Positions 10,871 to 22,465 of a stretch of DNA of 64,000 nucleotides are shown here, piece by piece. The position numbers and the translations under genes are program-made. Origin of the DNA: Bactericera cockerelli (Eukaryota; Arthropoda; Insecta; Hemiptera; Triozidae); contig CM044963.1 in NCBI GenBank assembly GCA_024516035.1, forward strand, positions 29,043,248-29,107,247, read 5' to 3'. The notes beneath the pieces were generated by a model. It ran no database searches, was not told the origin of the DNA, and saw nothing but the letters and a program-made list of their open reading frames with translations. Every line of letters begins with the position of its first letter. Position 1 is the first letter of the stretch.

Positions 10871-11648
10871 GTTGTAAATATATTTTTACTCATATTATTA
10901 TTATAAAATTATATATTTGGAGAACAATATTTAAAATAAAAAATAGAGGTACAAAAAAAATATAAGCGCACCCTCAGAATTAGATGGTGATATGTCAAAA
11001 ACACCAACTTTTGGGAAATTGCAAAAGAAAGTTTGACTTATCGCTGTATTAATACAATAAAAGCTACTGTTTTGATTTATATGTTCTTAAGTTGCGCATG
11101 TTCTTTTCTATAGTTCTATGTAAAAAAAATGTATTTTTCTTCAAAAGAACTTACCTTTGTAACCGTTCAAAAAAAGGCATTTTGACTTAAAACTTCATTC
11201 TATGATTTTGCCTTTTTTCGAGAAAAAATCAATTTTTTAATAAGGTGATATCGTATTATATTACCTTTTCTTGCATGAGAAGTGAACAAAAGTGGGTATT
11301 ATCTCGAAAAAAAATCGAGATAGCACCATCTATTTACAATTTTGAAATGATAGTACCTTGATAATTTAGTTTTATAGTACTATATTACCATATGATTCGA
11401 AGAATAAAAGACAATTTGAAACTGGAGGTACATTAAAATCTATGCTTTTGGTATTAAGTCAGAAAAAAAAGAAAACTCATTCAGTTTAAAAAAGTGAAAT
11501 GTAAAATACCCAATTGTTTTATTGCTAAGCAGTAAAAGGTAGAAAACAAGACAATGTGAGTATAAACTTTACTGTTTCTTGAGACTTAATCTCAAAGTTT
11601 CTAAAAAGAAATAACTAAAAACAAATAATTATGAATTTCAGAAAATTG

Positions 11649-13585
11649 CTTGAGAGCAATAAATTCGGGACAGTAACTTTCTCAAAGTTTTTGATTTTTA
11701 TAATTTTTATTTTACATTGGATTTTCAAGTGTGAAGTATCCCAAGAAAGGAAATTTTGTTGGTTTTAAGACGGTGTATATTTTTTTTCATTGTGAGCATG
11801 TTTTTTAATAAGTCAATTAACAAATAGAGGTCTAAAGAGTATGAAAACACTGCAAATGATATCGGTGTTTTTTGTGTTATTTCTTCGAAGTGTTCATGGA
11901 AATTTGGCTGTTACTTACCTCTTAGTATCTGGTATTACCCCCTCGAGCTTGTATGACAGCCTGCAATCGATTTCTCATGGACTTAATTAGGTTGGCAGCC
12001 GTTTCTTGAGGGATAGTCTCCCACTCCTCATAAAGCGCCTGTTTCAGGTCCCTGTGGTTCATTGGGGGCGGGTTTCGAGCATGGACACGTCTTTTAAGCT
12101 CGTCCCAGAGGTGTTCAATAAGATTAAGATCAGGACTGTTGGCTGGCCAGTTGAGGGTTCGAATACCGGCCTCTTGGAGAAAGTCACTTATAATACGTGC
12201 TGTACGAGGTCGGGCATTGTCTTGCATTAACACGAATCCATCACCCACAAAACCTGCATAAGGGACAACATGATCTTCAATGATGTCAGTGACATACCTC
12301 TCTGCAGTTAGGTTACCTCCTTGTCCTCCACAATTGATAATAACGAGCTCTGTTTTAGTTTCCATAGAGATTCCACCCCAGAAGATACAAGATCCTAAAC
12401 CAAAACTCACAGTTTCTTGAATATAACATTGATTATACCGTTCACCTGGTCTTCTATACACCCTTTTACGTCTGTCATTGAAGAACAAGCAGGGTCGGCT
12501 CTCATCCGTGGACAGAACGTGCCCCCATTCCCCATTTCCTCAATCAGCGTGTTCAAGGGCAAATTGTAAATGACGTTGTCGGTGTTGTCTGTTGAGTTTG
12601 GGTCCCGTAGCTTTTCTTCTTGGTATGAGACCTTTCTCTTTCAAGCGTCTCCTTACTGTCCAAGGGCTGACATCAACACCAGTGGCCATAACAAACTGCT
12701 GTTGGACCTCAACACCAGACATATCTCGATTTCTTAAGCTTGTCATGACAGCAAATCGGTCCTCCTGGGCAGTTGTCTTCTTTGGTCTGGCAGGTCCTGG
12801 TCTCTGATCATAGCTACCTGTCTGCCGATACCTTTGGTAAATTCTGTTCACCTTAGACTTCGACAAATTTAGCTCCTTAGCAACATTTCTTTGCTTAACA
12901 ATTTGAGCCCCAGAGCTGGGATTGGCGAGTTAGCACGAGGGACCACAAATTTCAGAACCCAACACTCATACATTGCTCCCAATGACCACAAGAACCTGTT
13001 CCCTATGAGATACAGATAGAAACGAATACTCTAGGGAGTACTCATGTCCTCCAAGTAAAGGAAGGTCGTGAATACCATTTAGAGTACACAAGTCTACAGT
13101 GAAATTTTGGGTGAGGGTCATATATGGTACTCATGTCCTATGTGAAATGTCAGCTGAGGGTCATATATGGTATTCATGGGCTCAAAGTGTTAACACCTTG
13201 ACTCACAAGTAAAACCACTTTCACAGCTATGGAGTGCGATGTCTCCATGATGAAAAGAAAAATTCAACTGAATTTCCTTCCTCATAGTGTTGCATTTAAG
13301 GAAATTCAATAATTTACTGGCCAAAAAAGCGTTATCACAACAAAAAATTAAATTTAAAATACCCTCGGTGCACGTGTTTTCATCAACAAAATGAGGTGTT
13401 TCTGGAAAGTGGCCATTATCATTGTTGCATAGTACATAACCCGGACACATTGTGTATTTTCTGAAAGGTATGAATGAGTACAAGCTTTTAAAATATATGC
13501 ATACTTTAGCAACTTCATGCCACACAAATTGACCAGGACCAACTGAAACGTTGAAATGTCCTGTCCCGAATTTATTGCTCTCAAG
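11649..13585 (-). mobile_element. Tc1-type transposon with 25-bp TIRs
   Basis: CTTGAGAGCAATAAATTCGG GACAG (25 bases) at 11649-11673 is exactly inverted at 13561-13585, and similarity continues imperfectly inward. The 1.94-kb unit carries a DD34E transposase on the minus strand. Flanking TA dinucleotides are not obvious, so the true ends may lie slightly outside. Confidence 0.65.
11922..12929 (-). pseudogene. Tc1-type DD34E transposase, broken
   Basis: The family catalyses cut-and-paste transposition. One frame runs from 12929 to 11922, about the normal Tc1 length. The N-terminal part has a helix-turn-helix (VAKELNLSKSKVNRIYQRY) and a second DNA-binding half (SPWTVRRRLKEKGLIPR). The catalytic part has TDES for the first Asp, DNARPRTA for the second and SPDLNLIEHLWDEL for the Glu; I count 34 residues between Asp and Glu. 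An in-frame TGA at 12540-12542 stands where the family usually has a conserved residue just before the catalytic domain. The frame opens after a TAA at 12930-12932 with no ATG before the helix-turn-helix, so the N-terminus is also damaged. It sits inside the inverted repeats at 11649 and 13585. Very likely inactive. Confidence 0.85.
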
Positions 13586-14099
13586 TGTATATCGAAAATA
13601 CCGGGCCAGATTATTTTTAAGTCCAAAAAAAAAAAAAATAATAATTTATAAAAGAAAGTAATATAACATAATCTTTTGTATTAGTAATTTCTACCTTGAC
13701 AAAATACAAAAAAATGTTCCACAAAGAGAGTGATATTTCAAAAAAATCATGCACAATTCAGTTTTTATGTCAATTACTGAAAATAAAATTTAATAAAGAG
13801 AGTGATAAATCAAAACTTACGCAAATATCACTATATTCCAAGAACTGTACATCTCGATCCAAGGAGCTCTTGGTAACAACTGATCATAATACCATCTTGT
13901 TCCAACCTCCCTCCACTTTTTCGACATAATCAATAAACAACACTAGCGCTATCTCGGGAACGGTAAGAGCTAGAATTATAATTCTTATACCAAACGAAAG
14001 GTCTCGTTTCGCTTATTTCGATAGAGTAATAAAAAAAAATTCATGATTTTTGACATATCACCATCTAATTCTGAGGGTGCGATAGGTATTTTAAAAATA

Positions 14100-14582
14100 A
14101 GCGAAGAAAAAAATACTAATATCCGAAGTAAATGGGTTATTACCCGCGAAAATCTCTTCCACCCAACCTTAATACTTTTTTTACTCATATTTTACTCATA
14201 CTTTTAAGTAGTTATGGGTGTTTTCACTCATAAGTATGGGTATGCGAGGACGATATTGAAAAATGAGTGACAAAAATAGAATATGAAAAATTCAATCCTT
14301 TGGTATCCATTTATATATTTGTATATCTTTTTATATAATTCAGCACTGACAAACATTATATTTACTATAATACATTTCAGCCTTGAGGAAAAGTTTCGCT
14401 TTTTGGGCCAACTTAAAGGCCATATGTCTTGAATTACATATTTGGGACTATAGAATATCCTTTATATTCTTATATTTTAAACTTTTTTTCTTATAAATAA
14501 CTTATTTTTGTTGGAAGTTGTGACACAAGTTTATATGTCGTTCATTTCGGACCAAAGTTTCAAACGTATGTGACATCTTCAC
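14100..14582. other. No gene; diverged family L scrap
   Basis: 14130-14172 (GGGTTATTACCCGCGAAAAT then CTCTTCCACCCAACC) resembles the LINE-like 3' terminal motif on the minus strand. The rest is AT-rich and unrecognised. Confidence 0.4.
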
Positions 14583-15455
14583 TTCTCTCCTTACTCTTCT
14601 ACCTTGAGACTCCTAACTCTTCCTCCTGGAGACTCCTAACTCTTCTTCCTAAAGACTTTCTTCTTCCTGGAGACTCCTAACTCTTCCTCCTGGAGACTCC
14701 TAACTCTTCTTCCTTGAGACTCCTAACGCTTATTCCTGGAGACTTCTAACTCTTCTTCCTAAAGACTTTCTTCTTCCTGGAGACTCCTAACTCTTCCTCC
14801 TGGAGACTCCTAACTCTTCTTCCTTGAGACTCCTAACGCTTATTCCTGGAGACTCCTAACTCTTCCTCCTGGAGACTCCTAACTCTTCTTCCTTGAGACT
14901 CCTAACGCTTATTCCTGGAGACTCCTAACTCTTCTTCCAGGAGACTCCTAACTCTTCTTCCTGGAGACTCCTAACTCTTCCTCCTGGAGACTCCTAACTC
15001 TTCCTCCTGGAGACTCCTAACTCTTCTTCCTGGAGACTCCTAACTCTTCCTCCTGGAGACTCCTAACTCTTCCTCCTGGAGACTCCTAACTCTTCTTCCT
15101 GGAGACTCCTAACTCTTCTTCCTGGAGACTCCTAACTCTTCTTCCTGGAGACTCCTAACTCTTCTTCCTGGAGACTCCTAACTCTTCCTCCTGGAGACTC
15201 CTAACTCTTCTTCCTTGAGACTCCTAACGCTTATTCCTGGAGACTCCTAACTCTTCTTCCTGGAGACTCCTAACTCTTCTTCCTGGAGACTCCTAACTCT
15301 TCTTCCTGGAGACTCCTAACTCTTCCTCCTGGAGACTCCTAACTCTTCTTCCTGGAGACTCCTAACTCTTCTTCCTGGAGACTCCTAACTCTTCTTTCTG
15401 GAGACTCCTAACTCTTCTTCCTAGAGACTCCTAACTCTTCTTCCTAGAGACTCCT
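14583..15455. repeat. 23-bp minisatellite
   Basis: About 38 copies of a unit such as CTCCTAACTCTTCTTCCTGG plus AGA. Variants (CCTCCTGG, TCCTTGAG, CGCTTATTCC) recur in blocks, which points to amplification of multi-unit segments. Confidence 0.95.
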
Positions 15456-15611
15456 TTTCTAATTATTAATTGCCGACTTCTTGACTTCGATTGTCAGTTT
15501 TATACTTATTTTCTATAATTCTACATCTATATTAATTTTCACTTACAAAACATACTGTATTAGGACTTAAAATAATTAAAGTAATTGTTAATTAAATATC
15601 CACAGTCGATT

Positions 15612-15820
15612 AGTCGTTGAAAACAGTTCAGTAACGTCCAGCGAGTCTGGGACTTTGATGGATGACGAACCCACGTAAAGCTGTATATTAGCCACCCCTC
15701 TCAGGCTTAGTGAAATTAATTTAAGTAGCTATAACGTGAGTATTCAGTGCAGCGATGGTAGAACCCTAGTCCGTGATAAGACCATGCAGTTGAAAAGGAC
15801 GTAGAGTAAGAAAATCTTAT
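15612..15820 (+). mobile_element. 5S-headed SINE, old diverged copy
   Basis: CAGTAACGTCCAGCGAGTCT and GGACTTTGATGGATGAC match the 5S promoter part. GATAAGACCATGCAGTTGAA then AAGGACGT matches the 3' tail. The domain between is strongly diverged. Confidence 0.6.
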
Positions 15821-16019
15821 GAACGCCGTGAAATTAATCAAGTATGCAATGTGCAATAAATTCAAGTTTTTGCTCGAAATACAAAGTAGTCATGTCACGG
15901 GTTAGTGAAATCGATTGTAAGAGTAAGTGGAGTGCCTCTAATTGCCAAATTATTTCACAAGATCATGGAAATCCCTTCCTAATCCGATATTTGGTGCGCT
16001 GTGATTGGTGTATAGTCCA

Positions 16020-16535
16020 TCTCTATCTCTCTCTCTCTCTCTCTCCTTCTCTCTCTCTAACAAGTTCTTCTTGTATCTTGTAATATCTCCTCTTTCTCTT
16101 TCTCTCTCTTGAACTTTACCTTCATGTATCCAGTTCATATCTCAGTCAATCTCATCCTTCCTTGTCTAATTTCACCTCCTTGTGACATCCACAAATCCAC
16201 AAGTTCCTCCCACTCATTATTTGTCCTACCCTTCCCCCATCCCCTCCCCACCCACTTCTAGTTTTCCTGCGTGTAAGAGGGTAGGAGGGAGAGCAAGCTG
16301 AGAGAGAGAGAGAGAGAAAAAGATAGAAAAAAAAAGATAGAAAGAGTGAAAGAAAGAGCATGAGAGAAAAGGAAAGAGAGAGAGAGAGAAAGACAGGAGA
16401 GAGGGAAAGAGAGAGAAAAAGAGGGTGAGAGAGTGAGGGAGGGAGCGAGAGAAAGAGAGAAGGAAAGATAGAGATAGATAGAGAGAGAGAAAAAGAGAGG
16501 GTGAGAGAGTAAGAGAAAGAGAGGGGAGACAAAGT
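16020..16535. repeat. CT tract followed by GA tract
   Basis: CT-rich at 16020-16130 and GA-rich at 16295-16530. Long open frames here read as Ser/Leu/Phe repeats and are simple-sequence artefacts. Confidence 0.9.
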
Positions 16536-16587
16536 CGGGACGGATCTTACTTATTTACGACTAGCGGGCTGCACCCGCTTCGCCAAG

Positions 16588-16715
16588 CCATCACACACAC
16601 ACCACACATACATCACACACACAAACCACACACCCACATCGACACACACACACATCCACATATACACACACATACACACACACACACACATCACCACACA
16701 CACACACAACCATCA
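16588..16715. repeat. CA microsatellite
   Basis: ACACAC runs with CCACAC and TACACA interruptions. Confidence 0.9.
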
Positions 16716-16744
16716 TCGCTGTAAATTTCAAAATCCCGAGCCAA

Positions 16745-17290
16745 ATCTATCATAGCAGATATTAATAATGTAGCAAACTGGCCCATATTTCGAGAACGGT
16801 TTGTCAGAATATGGCAAAAAAGGGCTCAAATAAAATCATGTGATGTTCTCAGACAGTTTTTACAATAAAAATATAGGTCCTTGCGATAATTTTTAAGTTC
16901 CGTGCATGAATCTGTAAAAAAAAACGTGAAAAGTCTGAAAAAATGGTCAAAATTTCGAACATTCTGGCTTTTATCTCGAGAACGGTACGTCAAAATGTGG
17001 CCTAATATGAATTAAATGAAAGCTAGTTTTGTCTAATGTGTTATTAAATAATAAAAAATATAGGTCCTCGCGACAAATTTGAAGTTCCGCGCTGGAATCT
17101 GCTAAAAAACGTGAAAAGTCTGAAAAAAAGGTCGAAATTTCGAACATTCTTGCTTATATCTCCAGAACGGTACGTCAGAATGTGGCCTAAAATGAATTAA
17201 ATGAAAGCTAATTTTGTCTAATGTGTTATTAAATAATAAAAAATATAGGTCCTCGCGATAGATTTCAAGTTCCAGGGCAAAGACTGTCTT
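16745..17290. repeat. About 185-bp tandem repeat, nearly three copies
   Basis: CGAGAACGGT-type motifs fall at about 16789, 16977 and 17162. Each is followed by TGTGGCC- or ATGGC-like sequence, AATAAAAAATATAGGTCCT and a GTGAAAAGTCTGAAAAAA block. Copies two and three are much closer to each other than to the first. Confidence 0.75.
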
Positions 17291-17620
17291 AAAATCGAAC
17301 CCTTCCTCAAGGAAATACTTGAGGAAGGTCATAACTCAAGGACGGTTTGGAATTTCGGACCTTTGATAGTTTTCCTGATATCGTACGGCAATTTCACTTG
17401 GGGTCATCTCTCATCAATTTTTCGCTATCTCTTACCGTTTCGCTCAAACAATTCGGACACACAAAGATATTACAAAGCCCGTCCATATTTCTCATTTATA
17501 TATAGAGATTTCACTTTCTCTTTTTCATCTGAAAATTTTCCCCGATGATAGCATCAAGTTTTGTTCTGCGTTGTTTTCTTATTTTTCCTGATTCCTTCAG
17601 AGTAATCCTTTTTTTTGCTT

Positions 17621-17652
<32 letters not shown>

Positions 17653-17787
17653 CCAAGGCATTTTCTTATTTTTTGATATTATTATATTTCACGTGTCAAG
17701 CCAAAATGATTTTTCTGCTTCTTTATGAAAGTGTCAGAGTGCATTTTATATTCTTTCAGGTTCATTTACTAATTTTTTGTAACTATA
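17291..17787. other. No gene; T run at 17623-17652
   Basis: AT-rich; a poly-T of about 30 bases may be the A tail of a lost minus-strand retroelement. Confidence 0.4.
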
Positions 17788-17935
17788 CCGACCTCAGAAG
17801 CTTGATCGATAAGGCAGCGGACTTGTAACCTGGAGGTCGGTGGTTCAAGTCCCGGTTTCAGCGTTAAGCGAGTTTGAGTAGTTGTGATATCACGAATCAC
17901 GATAGTGATTAAAACAAATATGATAACTTTTAAAC
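17788..17935 (+). mobile_element. tRNA-headed SINE, family E
   Basis: The A-box region is AGCTTGATCGATAAGGCAGC and the B box GGTGGTTCAAGTCCCGG. The short body has GCGAGTTTGAGTAGTTGTGA and ends in GTGATTAAAACAAATATGAT. Other copies at 26680 and 39420. Confidence 0.75.
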
Positions 17936-17959
17936 TTAAAAAAAAAACTTTTTACTAAT

Positions 17960-18130
17960 TATTTGTGCCCCGGATCCCCTTTCGCGTGACTTCAGGACAC
18001 TTCACCCCTACATCCATGCCATTTCGGAAGCGGAAATGCTCGGTTGGAATTTTGCGCTTCGGCCGGGATTCGAACCCACAACATTCGGGTCAGTACCCAA
18101 TGCTCTTAACCACTGAGGTACGGAAGTTGG
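17960..18130 (-). mobile_element. tRNA-headed SINE, family J (single copy here)
   Basis: On the minus strand an A-box-like CTCAGTGGTTAAGAGCATTG is followed by the B box GGGTTCGAATCCC and a GC-richer body. No second copy is in the window, so calling it a repeat rests on analogy. Confidence 0.45.
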
Positions 18131-18183
18131 CTCAGTGGTTAATATAAGTTTAGTAGGATCAGGATAGGATTTATAGGATCAGA

Positions 18184-18288
18184 CAGCGTCGATGGCATGT
18201 TCAATACACCAGTTCTCATTCAGTCTCTGAAGTTAAGCAACGTCTAGCAAGGCTAGGACTTGGATGGGTGACCATTCAAATTCGAAAC
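18184..18288 (+). mobile_element. 5S-headed SINE, head only
   Basis: CAGCGTCGATGGCATGTTCA, GAAGTTAAGCAACGTCTAGC and AGGACTTGGATGGGTGACC show the complete 5S-like part. The element stops soon after CATTCAAATTCGAAACC, so its 3' domain is lost. Confidence 0.75.
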
Positions 18289-18604
18289 CTCTCGGTAAAA
18301 GTGTTTTAGAGGAGGTGAAAAGAGGTCCCATTTTCAGATTTTTCGCTTATGTCTCAAGAACGCTTCATTTTTGTAAAACCCTAGTGTTAGCACGATTGAA
18401 GCAAATAAGTTTGGGGCAATTTCAATTTTGTGCTACTTTAAAAAAAATCCTAGTTGCTTTTGAGATAAACGCTCCAAAAAAAGCAACTATTTTTTAAAAA
18501 TATGGCACTTTTTAATGCCGCCCAAGGGACCTCGAACAATGATTTTTAAACTAATTTTTATTGATTATTGAGTTTTACCTATAACTGAAGAGTTTTACCT
18601 ATAA
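18289..18604. other. No gene seen
   Basis: Contains TATGTCTCAAGAACGCTTCA, a loose match to the CTCGAGAACGG motif found in several repeats here. A short duplicated GAGTTTTACCTATAACTGAA lies at about 18570-18610. Confidence 0.4.
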
Positions 18605-18775
18605 CTGAAGAGAGGGGTAGTTGCCCACTCTACAACCACCCCAACTGTCCTCACGAGGCTAGGGTAGACCCCGACATCCAAAGTACCAGACGCAAAAAAC
18701 TCCGACCCCGCTGAGATTCGAACCCGGGTCAGCTGGAGTGCAAGCTGAACATACTACTGCCAGGCCAAGGTGACT
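18605..18775 (-). mobile_element. tRNA-headed SINE, family C, tail missing
   Basis: Minus-strand head with B box CGGGTTCGAATCTC, followed by the body around GTCGGGGTCTACCCTAGCCT. It lacks the 3' tail seen in the 29018 copy. Confidence 0.65.
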
Positions 18776-18794
18776 CAAGATCATTTTATTTTCC

Positions 18795-18945
18795 TAATTT
18801 CATAGTGTGGTGTCATCCTGAACGATGTTAGCCAGACAGTGGAGGAATGACCACTGTCTTTACAAGGAGGCTAATAATTGACAAGGGCCCCCAGAACCAA
18901 GCCAATGCTTATCTACCCCCTGTATATTATAGTCCCCCAGACAGA
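18795..18945 (+). mobile_element. Dispersed repeat, family H
   Basis: GTGTCATCCTGAACGATGTT, CAGACAGTGGAGGAATGACC and AAGGGCCCCCAGAACCAAGC. Copies at 24165 and 49340 share the full order. No pol III head is visible; origin unknown. Confidence 0.65.
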
Positions 18946-19841
18946 CTATTTTTTTATTTTTATTTTTCCTAATAGTCATATAAAATAATTATTTTTTATC
19001 ACCTACCTATATATTGTTGTTTTTTTTATTACAATAAAAACTATAAAACATATTAAAATATCTTTATACATATATAAATGAGTATAAAATAAAGAGAAAA
19101 CTCAGATCAATATATTGAATAATAATTATAATACTACAGCGGCGCGTTCCCGAGGCATGGCCGTACTTGGTAAAATTCACTGAGTTTAAAATTGTAATTA
19201 CTCTTACTATATTAATAAATATGGCCAGAAGCTTAAAAATTTCACGGTAGCAGTAATGAATGTACAGCTATGCATATTGTATAATGAATAGTTGGCTAAT
19301 TATTATTAATAATATAATTAATAATAATGCTTGCCTCTGGTGGACTTAGGAAAAAAACACGTACTGCTATTTTTTCCCGCAAGAATCTTGCATATCGTTG
19401 TAAATGGTGCATTTTCATTATATCTTTCCTTCTCACTCCTCTCTCTCTCTTTCTGTCTTTCTTCTCTCTCTCTCTTCTTTCTCTCTATCTCTCCTTCTCT
19501 CTTCTCTTCTCTCTCTCTCTCTTTCTCTTCTGTTCTTTGTTTCCATGTATTTTTTAAATTAATAGTTGATCCAAAAAGTTATTATCCAAAAAGCTCATTG
19601 AAAGTTGAGCTTTTAAAGGAGCTTATTCAAATACTGGTTACTTCTAAACTGTCCCACATTCTTGTGTGAAAATAAAACAAGTGACAACTCATTTTCCAGA
19701 AGTTTAAAGCACTTTCAAAAAACTTGCTTTTAAAAACTCATTTCAGGAAGCAAATGTAAGAACTACATCACTTATCTTCTATCTTAGAAGTCAAATAAAA
19801 AATCTCAGAAGCCAAATGAAAATAGCATAGGATGGGTCCTC

Positions 19842-19885
<44 letters not shown>

Positions 19886-20299
19886 AATATAAAACAAATG
19901 CTTTATTATTATTATATAAAAGAAAAGACACTTACTTGCAAGTTACCACAGTTCAAAGTACAATAAAGTAAGTGACAACTTATTTATATGTTCTAGAACT
20001 TTTTTTAAAGCTTAAAAAATAAGGCAACAAAAACTCACCTGAGTAGGAACGCTCGGAAAGCTAGAGGAGGTTTTAGGGGGGGGGGGGAGGGGGGGGTGTA
20101 ATGTGGTTTTGGCGTGCCAAACTATGATTATCGAGACGGCAGTAAAACGAGTCAGGACGCAGAGAATTCGAAGGCGCTATGGAAAAAATTCGAAGGCGCT
20201 ATTAAAGGGTGTAACCAATTCGGTGTTGAAAAAATGAAATGCCTTTCTGTTCAGGGCCAGTAAAATGGGAGGGCATTTATAAATTCAAAAACATCTTCT
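18946..20299. other. No gene; CT tract, poly-A and G run
   Basis: CT-rich at 19436-19530, a poly-A of about 36 bases at 19847-19882, and a G-rich run at 20075-20098. Open frames here are simple-sequence artefacts. Confidence 0.5.
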
Positions 20300-20500
20300 T
20301 TATTTAATTTTACATTTATTTACGCTTTATTAATTGGACATAATTATATACAACATAGATAATTACAAGTTAATATACAATATAAGAGAAGTAAAAAGAG
20401 AAAAAATATAGAAAAAATAAATAAATATAATATACATAATATAATTATGTCCATAACTAGCAGGGGGTTATTGCCTTTGGAAATCTTTTCCTCCCACCCA
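20300..20500 (-). mobile_element. LINE-like 3' end, family L
   Basis: Plus-strand reading: TTTACGCTTTATTAATTGGA, ATACAACATAGATAATTACA and the terminal GGGGGTTATTGCCTTTGGAA. Same order as at 27575. 5'-truncated. Confidence 0.6.
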
Positions 20501-20641
20501 ATTCAGCCCAATTTTCTAAAATTCTGTACAGTACTCTTTCTACTGTCAAAAATCCAAATGTAAATAAAAAAAAAAGAATTGATTTGAGATTTGGTCCTTG
20601 GAAATAGAATAATTAATAAGGACCAATAAAAAAAAGGTACA

Positions 20642-20755
20642 TTGATGGTAGACAAGTGATTAACGTGCTATAGTCTGATCATTCCGGTAGCGTAGGGGTC
20701 CGTTGGTTCGAATGCCACCCATTGCATGAATTTTTCCTCATTCATTAAAAAAAAA
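20642..20755 (+). mobile_element. tRNA-headed SINE, family G, head part
   Basis: Head with GACAAGTGATTAACGTGC, TAGCGTAGGGGTCCGTTGGT and B box GGTTCGAATGCCACCC, then CATTGCATGAATTTTTCCTC as in the other G copies. The 3' part is absent. Confidence 0.65.
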
Positions 20756-20904
20756 AACTCTGGGCAACAAACCTTTAAGATGTCAATCATTTTAGCGGTG
20801 TTAATCCTCTTAAGGCGCCGACCCTTTTTGAACCGTTGAACGTCCCGTCCCCCCAGCAAAACCATATAATCGGGCCTGTCTCAAGTCATTTCCTATTCAT
20901 CCTT

Positions 20905-21120
20905 TGAGGGGGGGGGGGGGGGGATTGAAGCGGGGAGGATGGAGAGGGGGAGGGGGAGGAGGAGGAGGAGAGGGAAGGGGGGCGGGGCATTCCTCGCTGC
21001 CTTACTGAGAAAGAAACAATGAAGCAGGACATTTTAATTATTTGAGGCATGCAGAAACCCGTGCAGCGGCATGCAGGGGGGGTGAGGGGGCATGCAGGGG
21101 GGGGTGAGGGAGAGAGTAAA
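20905..21120. repeat. G-rich tracts, potential G-quadruplexes
   Basis: A run of about 16 G at 20908, then GGGGGAGGGGGAGGAGGAGG and, at 21066-21110, two GGGGGG-type repeats within CATGCAGGGGGGGGTGAGG. Several closely spaced G runs on one strand. Confidence 0.7.
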
Positions 21121-21265
21121 AAATTAAGAAAATAAGCTCGTCGAATTGTAATGGACGTGAATGTTTTTTCCTTGGAGTGGACGAAAGGTAGAAAGGTTTT
21201 ATTGTAAAGCAAAAAAACAAAACAAAAAAGTAAAAAGTTCATTGGTTGCACCAAGTAGCTACTTA

Positions 21266-21450
21266 GAATACACCAGTTGTCGTTCTGTCACTAAACTTAA
21301 GCAACGTCCAGCGAGTTCAAATTCGAAGTCTTATGATGCTGGCTATTCCCGGCCCCACGCAGGCTGGGGTGAGGTTATTTGAACGGTAAAACCCCTTTAA
21401 GATATCACCATGCAGTTGAATGCGAAGCAACGTTAAACCCCACAAAATCG
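21266..21450 (+). mobile_element. 5S-headed SINE with internal deletion
   Basis: AATACACCAGTTGTCG and AAACTTAAGCAACGTCCAGC match the head. The part with GGATGGGTGACC is deleted, joining directly to TTCAAATTCGAAGTC. The shared domain (GGCCCCACGCAGGCTGGGGT) and the tail GCAACGTTAAACCCCAC follow. Confidence 0.7.
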
Positions 21451-21518
21451 ATTCTACGAATATATCGGACATGTCTCAAATATTATTTTGAAACCACAGA
21501 AAATTTATACTCTCTTTT

Positions 21519-21690
21519 TTGGTTTAACATCGCTTTCAACTGCATGGTCATATCACAACGGGGGTGTCACACTACAAAACGCAGGAAACTCAGAAACCCT
21601 TATTAACCTGACCCAGCTTGGATTGAGGTCGCAATGCCAGCATCACGAATACTTCACCTCGCCGGACGATGCTTAACTTCGGCGATTCTA
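21519..21690 (-). mobile_element. 5S-headed SINE, diverged copy
   Basis: Plus-strand reading GTTTAACATCGCTTTCAACT, CATATCACAACGGGGGTGTC, ACCTGACCCAGCTTGGATTG, ending in CGATGCTTAACTTCGG. It lies tail to tail with the copy at 21266. Confidence 0.65.
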
Positions 21691-22044
21691 CGAGAAGCAA
21701 ACATATTTTTAGAACCAGAAATTAAACGTTTTTTCTTCACTCTTCCATCTGCTGCAAGAAAGCGGCGACATATAAATTTTCTCATTTCAAAAACTAATCA
21801 TAAAAAGGAACATTAAACTTATTGTTAGCGTCCACTCGTCAAAAGCTCAAAGCTCGTGTTAATGTCAACCTGAGTGTTCGAAAGCTTAAAGTTAATGTAA
21901 GAAAAATAAGTTGAAAAACAACTTTACATGCAAAGGTACTGTTGTAACTTTGCATTTCGGAAAAGGCGATTTTGTTCAGGAAATACAATACAATATTATG
22001 GACGTTGGAATATTATTTCTGTAGGCAATTTAAAAATTATAGAG

Positions 22045-22150
22045 CCCCAAATCTCGCTTTCAACCGTTACACAACGCACTCTGATTGGTTATTGCGATCA
22101 AATTAACCATTCAGAGTGCGTTGTGTGATGGTTTAAAGTGAGTTTTGGGG
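22045..22150. repeat. 106-base imperfect hairpin
   Basis: CCCCAAATCTCGCTTTCAAC, then CACAACGCACTCTGATTGGT, is matched inverted by ACCATTCAGAGTGCGTTGTG, then AGTTTTGGGG. Stem about 47 bases with a few mismatches, loop about 12 bases. It may be a tiny foldback element or a small-RNA precursor. Confidence 0.75.
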
Positions 22151-22264
22151 ATTATGAGAGTGGAGAGTTTCTGGAACGGAAGCCAGGTACCCAAGAATTT
22201 GAGAGTATATTAATAATAATAATAATAATAGTCAAGTAATAATAATAATAATAGGTAATTTTGA

Positions 22265-22440
22265 TGAATAGTGAACTGGTTCAAAATTCAGGTAGTGTAG
22301 GGATCCGTTGTGAATGAATTTTTACTCGTTCACTTGAGTATGTGACCAAATAATAATAAGACTCGGAGGGTTAGGTAGCAGAAAATCCTTTGAGCAATGA
22401 CCTCGTCTGGTGCTTACCTTCCACAAACGAGTGTTATTAT
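22265..22440 (+). mobile_element. SINE family G, diverged head
   Basis: GGTAGTGTAGGGATCCGTTG, then TGTGACCAAATAATAATAAG, GGTTAGGTAGCAGAAAATCC and a terminal TTACCTTCCAC. The B box is lost. Confidence 0.6.
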
Positions 22441-22465
22441 TATTATTAATAATAAATGTTTTCAG

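Larger units (their letters stand above)
10967..14081. mobile_element. Outer DNA transposon with 35-bp perfect TIRs
   Basis: CGCACCCTCAGAATTAGATG plus GTGATATGTCAAAAA at 10967-11001 recurs exactly inverted at 14047-14081. Between them lies a second, inner pair of inverted repeats (11649 and 13561) around a transposase. The simplest reading is a non-autonomous element into which a Tc1-type element inserted. A single large element that owns the transposase is the alternative. No clear target duplication was found. Confidence 0.5.

Noticed and set aside
18184..18288. Possible 5S rRNA gene
   Set aside because: Only about 100 bases match the 5S layout, with many changes, and full copies continue into a SINE body.
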